This document shows, piece after piece, positions 6,429 to 8,107 of a DNA stretch of 8,107 bases. The stretch spans positions 1 through 8,107 of the forward strand of contig JAJFMI010000177.1 of NCBI GenBank assembly GCA_021772235.1, read 5' to 3'. This stretch comes from Chlamydiota bacterium. GTDB taxonomy: Bacteria; Chlamydiota; Chlamydiia; Chlamydiales; JAJFMI01. Position 1 is the stretch's first letter. Each line of letters begins with the position of its first letter. Position numbers and translations under genes: made by a program. The notes beneath the pieces are model-generated. The model was not told the origin of the DNA. It did not search any database and saw only the letters and a program-made list of their open reading frames with translations.

Positions 6429-6742
6429 GCATAAATATCCCCCCTAAAAAATACGAATCTGATGAAGAGCCCTTTTTTTTCCTAGATCAGGAAACCGAAA
6501 TGCCTACAGTTCCGGAAACACCTGCACGAGAAGAAAGTCCTCCTTTGCAGGGCAGAGTATCAAGAAGTTTACCCGAAATTTTTGAAGAAGAAGAAGAGAG
6601 ATTAAAGCTTTCCCAATCGTTGCCAACTACTTTCAACCCCATTCTTGCAATGAAAGACGATGCTTCATCTGTTAAGTTAGGAAGTAGCCCTCCTGAAAGT
6701 AGAGAGAGAACGCGAAGTTTAAAAAGGCAGCGACCAGAATAA
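6425..6742 (+). CDS. Acidic, proline-rich hypothetical protein (105 aa)
   Basis: I do not recognise this protein. It has 105 residues from ATG 6425, which overlaps the stop of the preceding gene as ATGA (6425-6428); a TTG at 6386 would start it 13 codons earlier but lies deep inside that gene. Composition suggests disorder: many Glu, Pro and Ser, an acidic run EIFEEEEER (51-59), and a basic tail RSLKRQRPE (97-105). A short motif occurs twice, SRSLPEIF (46-53) and SQSLPTTF (63-70), both of the form S-x-S-L-P-x-x-F, which may be a repeated binding motif. There is no signal peptide or membrane segment. The tight coupling suggests that it works with the protein before it, for example as partner or chaperone, or is secreted with it. 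That is inference from arrangement only. A T8 run at 6473-6480 encodes the Phe triplet. Confidence 0.68.
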   Translation: MSINIPPKKYESDEEPFFFLDQETEMPTVPETPAREESPPLQGRVSRSLPEIFEEEEERLKLSQSLPTTFNPILAMKDDASSVKLGSSPPESRERTRSLKRQRPE

Positions 6743-6744
6743 TA

Positions 6745-6772
6745 TTGTCCTTCTAATAAAAAATGATTATAT
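6745..6772 (+). promoter_or_regulatory. Likely promoter of fumC
   Basis: TTGTCC (6745-6750) and TTATAT (6767-6772) are spaced by 16 bases, with TG at 6764-6765 giving an extended -10. Transcription would start near 6779, just before the ribosome site, so the leader would be short. The gap from the previous stop to fumC is only 52 bases and has no terminator hairpin, so readthrough from the cassette is also possible. Confidence 0.45.
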
Positions 6773-6782
6773 CTTCTTATTT

Positions 6783-6789
6783 AGGAGGT
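6783..6789 (+). promoter_or_regulatory. Consensus ribosome binding site fixing the TTG start of fumC
   Basis: AGGAGGT is a perfect anti-16S match 5 bases before TTG 6795. An in-frame TAG at 6789-6791 rules out any earlier start, and the next in-frame ATG would remove nearly 40 conserved residues. Confidence 0.85.
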
Positions 6790-6794
6790 AGAGT

Positions 6795-8107
6795 TTGGGC
6801 ACGCGTAAAGAGAGAGATTCGTTAGGTGAGATAGAGGTACCGGCTGATAAATTGTGGGGGGCGCAGACAGAGCGGTCTCTAGAGAATTTCCAAGTGGGTA
6901 GGCACAAAATGCCAATTGAAGTCATTCACGCATTTGGCTATGTAAAAAAAGCCGCTGCGAATGTCAATTGCAAACTCAAACTCCTTTCTGAAGAGAAGAA
7001 AAAAGCTATTGTAAATGCCTGTGACGCCCTTTTGAAAGGCGAACTCGATGCGCATTTCCCCTTAGTTGTTTGGCAAACCGGTTCCGGCACGCAAACCAAT
7101 ATGAACGTCAATGAAGTGCTGAGTAACTATGCCATAAAAAAAATGGGAGGGAAAGTCGGATCAAAAGAACCGATCCATCCTAATGACGATGTAAACAAAT
7201 CGCAATCTTCCAATGATACTTTCCCGACAGCAATGCATATTGCAGCAGCATTGCAAGTCAAAAATCATCTCATTCCCAATCTAATCGCCTTTCGAGATAG
7301 CTTAGAAAAAAAAGCTAAAGAGTTTACCCTCATCGTGAAAATCGGCCGCACTCATATGATGGATGCGACACCACTTACTTTGGGCCAAGAATTTTCTGGC
7401 TATGCCGCGCAAGTCGATCACAGCATCACCGCAATTGAAAACGCGATGTTTCACCTGCAAGAAATTGCCCTTGGCGGCACCGCTGTTGGCACCGGCCTCA
7501 ATACCCATCCTGAATTTGCAGAAAAAACCGCACAAGAACTGGCCAAACTCACCAAATTAGATCTTGTTTCCGCGCCCAATAAATTTGAAGCCTTAGCGGC
7601 ATCCGATGCGGCAGTAGAAATGAGCGGCGCGCTAAAACGCACGGCCTGTGCTTTGCACAAAATTGCCAATGATATTCGCCTTCTCTCTTCTGGGCCGCGC
7701 TGTGGAATTGCCGAACTCATCCTTCCTACAAATGAGCCAGGGTCTTCCATCATGCCAGGAAAAGTTAATCCCACCCAGTGCGAATCGATGACCATGGTGA
7801 TGGCACAAGTAATTGGTAATGATGCCGCCATTGCATTTGGCGGCGCGCAAGGCCATTTTGAGCTCAACGTCTATCGACCGATGATCATCCATAATCTTAT
7901 AGAGTCGATCAACCTCATCGGCGACAGCTGCAAAAACTTTGATGAAAAGTGCCTCAAAGGCATCAAAGCCAATACCGATCAAATCGCCGAACACCTGCAA
8001 AATTCCCTCATGCTTGTTACCGCACTGAATCCAAAAATTGGCTACGATAATGCAGCCAAAGCGGCTAAGCTTGCTTTTGATAAAAACCTTACCCTCAAAG
8101 AAGCCGT
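6795..8107 (+). CDS. fumC: Class II fumarate hydratase, 3' end missing
   Basis: This enzyme interconverts fumarate and L-malate in the cytoplasm as part of the TCA cycle, and is the iron-independent, heat-stable tetrameric type. 437 codons are present; the family is usually about 460-467 residues, so roughly 30 are lost past the window end. The N-terminus RDSLGEIEVPADKLWGAQTE is typical. Substrate and catalytic motifs are all present: GSGTQTNMN with S97-T99, HPND (128-131), SSN (138-140), GRTHMMDATP with H187, and the signature loop GSSIMPGKVNP (316-326), where S317 matches catalytic Ser318 of E. coli FumC and K323 matches Lys324. The constant one-residue offset from E. coli supports the TTG start at 6795. 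Aspartase, a relative, is less likely because the whole pattern follows FumC. No frameshift or missing active-site residue is seen. Confidence 0.95.
   Translation, partial: MGTRKERDSLGEIEVPADKLWGAQTERSLENFQVGRHKMPIEVIHAFGYVKKAAANVNCKLKLLSEEKKKAIVNACDALLKGELDAHFPLVVWQTGSGTQTNMNVNEVLSNYAIKKMGGKVGSKEPIHPNDDVNKSQSSNDTFPTAMHIAAALQVKNHLIPNLIAFRDSLEKKAKEFTLIVKIGRTHMMDATPLTLGQEFSGYAAQVDHSITAIENAMFHLQEIALGGTAVGTGLNTHPEFAEKTAQELAKLTKLDLVSAPNKFEALAASDAAVEMSGALKRTACALHKIANDIRLLSSGPRCGIAELILPTNEPGSSIMPGKVNPTQCESMTMVMAQVIGNDAAIAFGGAQGHFELNVYRPMIIHNLIESINLIGDSCKNFDEKCLKGIKANTDQIAEHLQNSLMLVTALNPKIGYDNAAKAAKLAFDKNLTLKEA

Noticed and set aside
6473..6480. T8 run near the start of the 105-residue gene (and A8 at 4793-4800) as a slippage or phase-variation switch
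   Set aside because: Runs of eight A occur in conserved genes of this window too (for example at 1801-1808 in atpD, and in fumC), so they are not special to the cassette.
7302..8000. Long open frames on the minus strand across fumC
   Set aside because: They lie entirely within the well-conserved fumC frame, have no ribosome site or known motif, and are shadows of its codon use.

Overview
The window is chromosomal DNA that looks chlamydial (phylum Chlamydiota). The basis is a bacterial V/A-type ATPase operon in the order atpA-B-D-I-K, the order I recall from chlamydial genomes. The proteins also carry chlamydia-like stretches, such as MSAMPSSQTIY in subunit K and RRYPAIDPLISWSKYL in subunit A. 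A class II fumarase and unfamiliar small proteins beside the operon would fit an environmental (Parachlamydia-, Waddlia- or Estrella-like) lineage better than Chlamydia proper. Genus and species cannot be read from the sequence.

Region 1 (1-4667) holds five co-directional, tightly packed genes for a V-type ATP synthase/ATPase: the 3' end of atpA, then complete atpB, atpD, atpI and atpK. atpB starts inside the end of atpA. Each of the next three junctions is an ATGA stop/start overlap, so the operon reads as one translationally coupled unit. A and B form the head, D the central shaft, I the stator and half-channel, and K the rotor ring. K keeps all the positions that bind Na+ in the Enterococcus hirae rotor, so Na+ coupling is a fair hypothesis.

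Region 2 (4668-6742) is visibly more AT-rich and holds four genes I do not recognise, encoding 144, 63, 273 and 105 residues, all on the + strand. The first follows a near-ideal extended -10 promoter placed just after atpK. The third and fourth overlap by ATGA. The first and third share a C-terminal domain (15 identities in 38 ungapped positions) that resembles a divergent ankyrin-type helical repeat. Three of the four proteins carry arginine/lysine clusters, and two are rich in Ser/Pro/Arg or look disordered. Together they resemble a lineage-specific cassette of possible host-interaction proteins. That function is inferred, not shown.

Region 3 (6743-8107) holds fumC, class II fumarase, starting at TTG behind a perfect AGGAGGT ribosome binding site and cut off by the window end about 30 codons before its expected stop. 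Composition returns to that of the ATPase operon. The two housekeeping blocks both serve energy metabolism (TCA cycle, ion gradient/ATP), but nothing shows co-regulation, and fumC appears to have its own promoter. No tRNA, rRNA, CRISPR array, IS element or convincing intrinsic terminator was seen.
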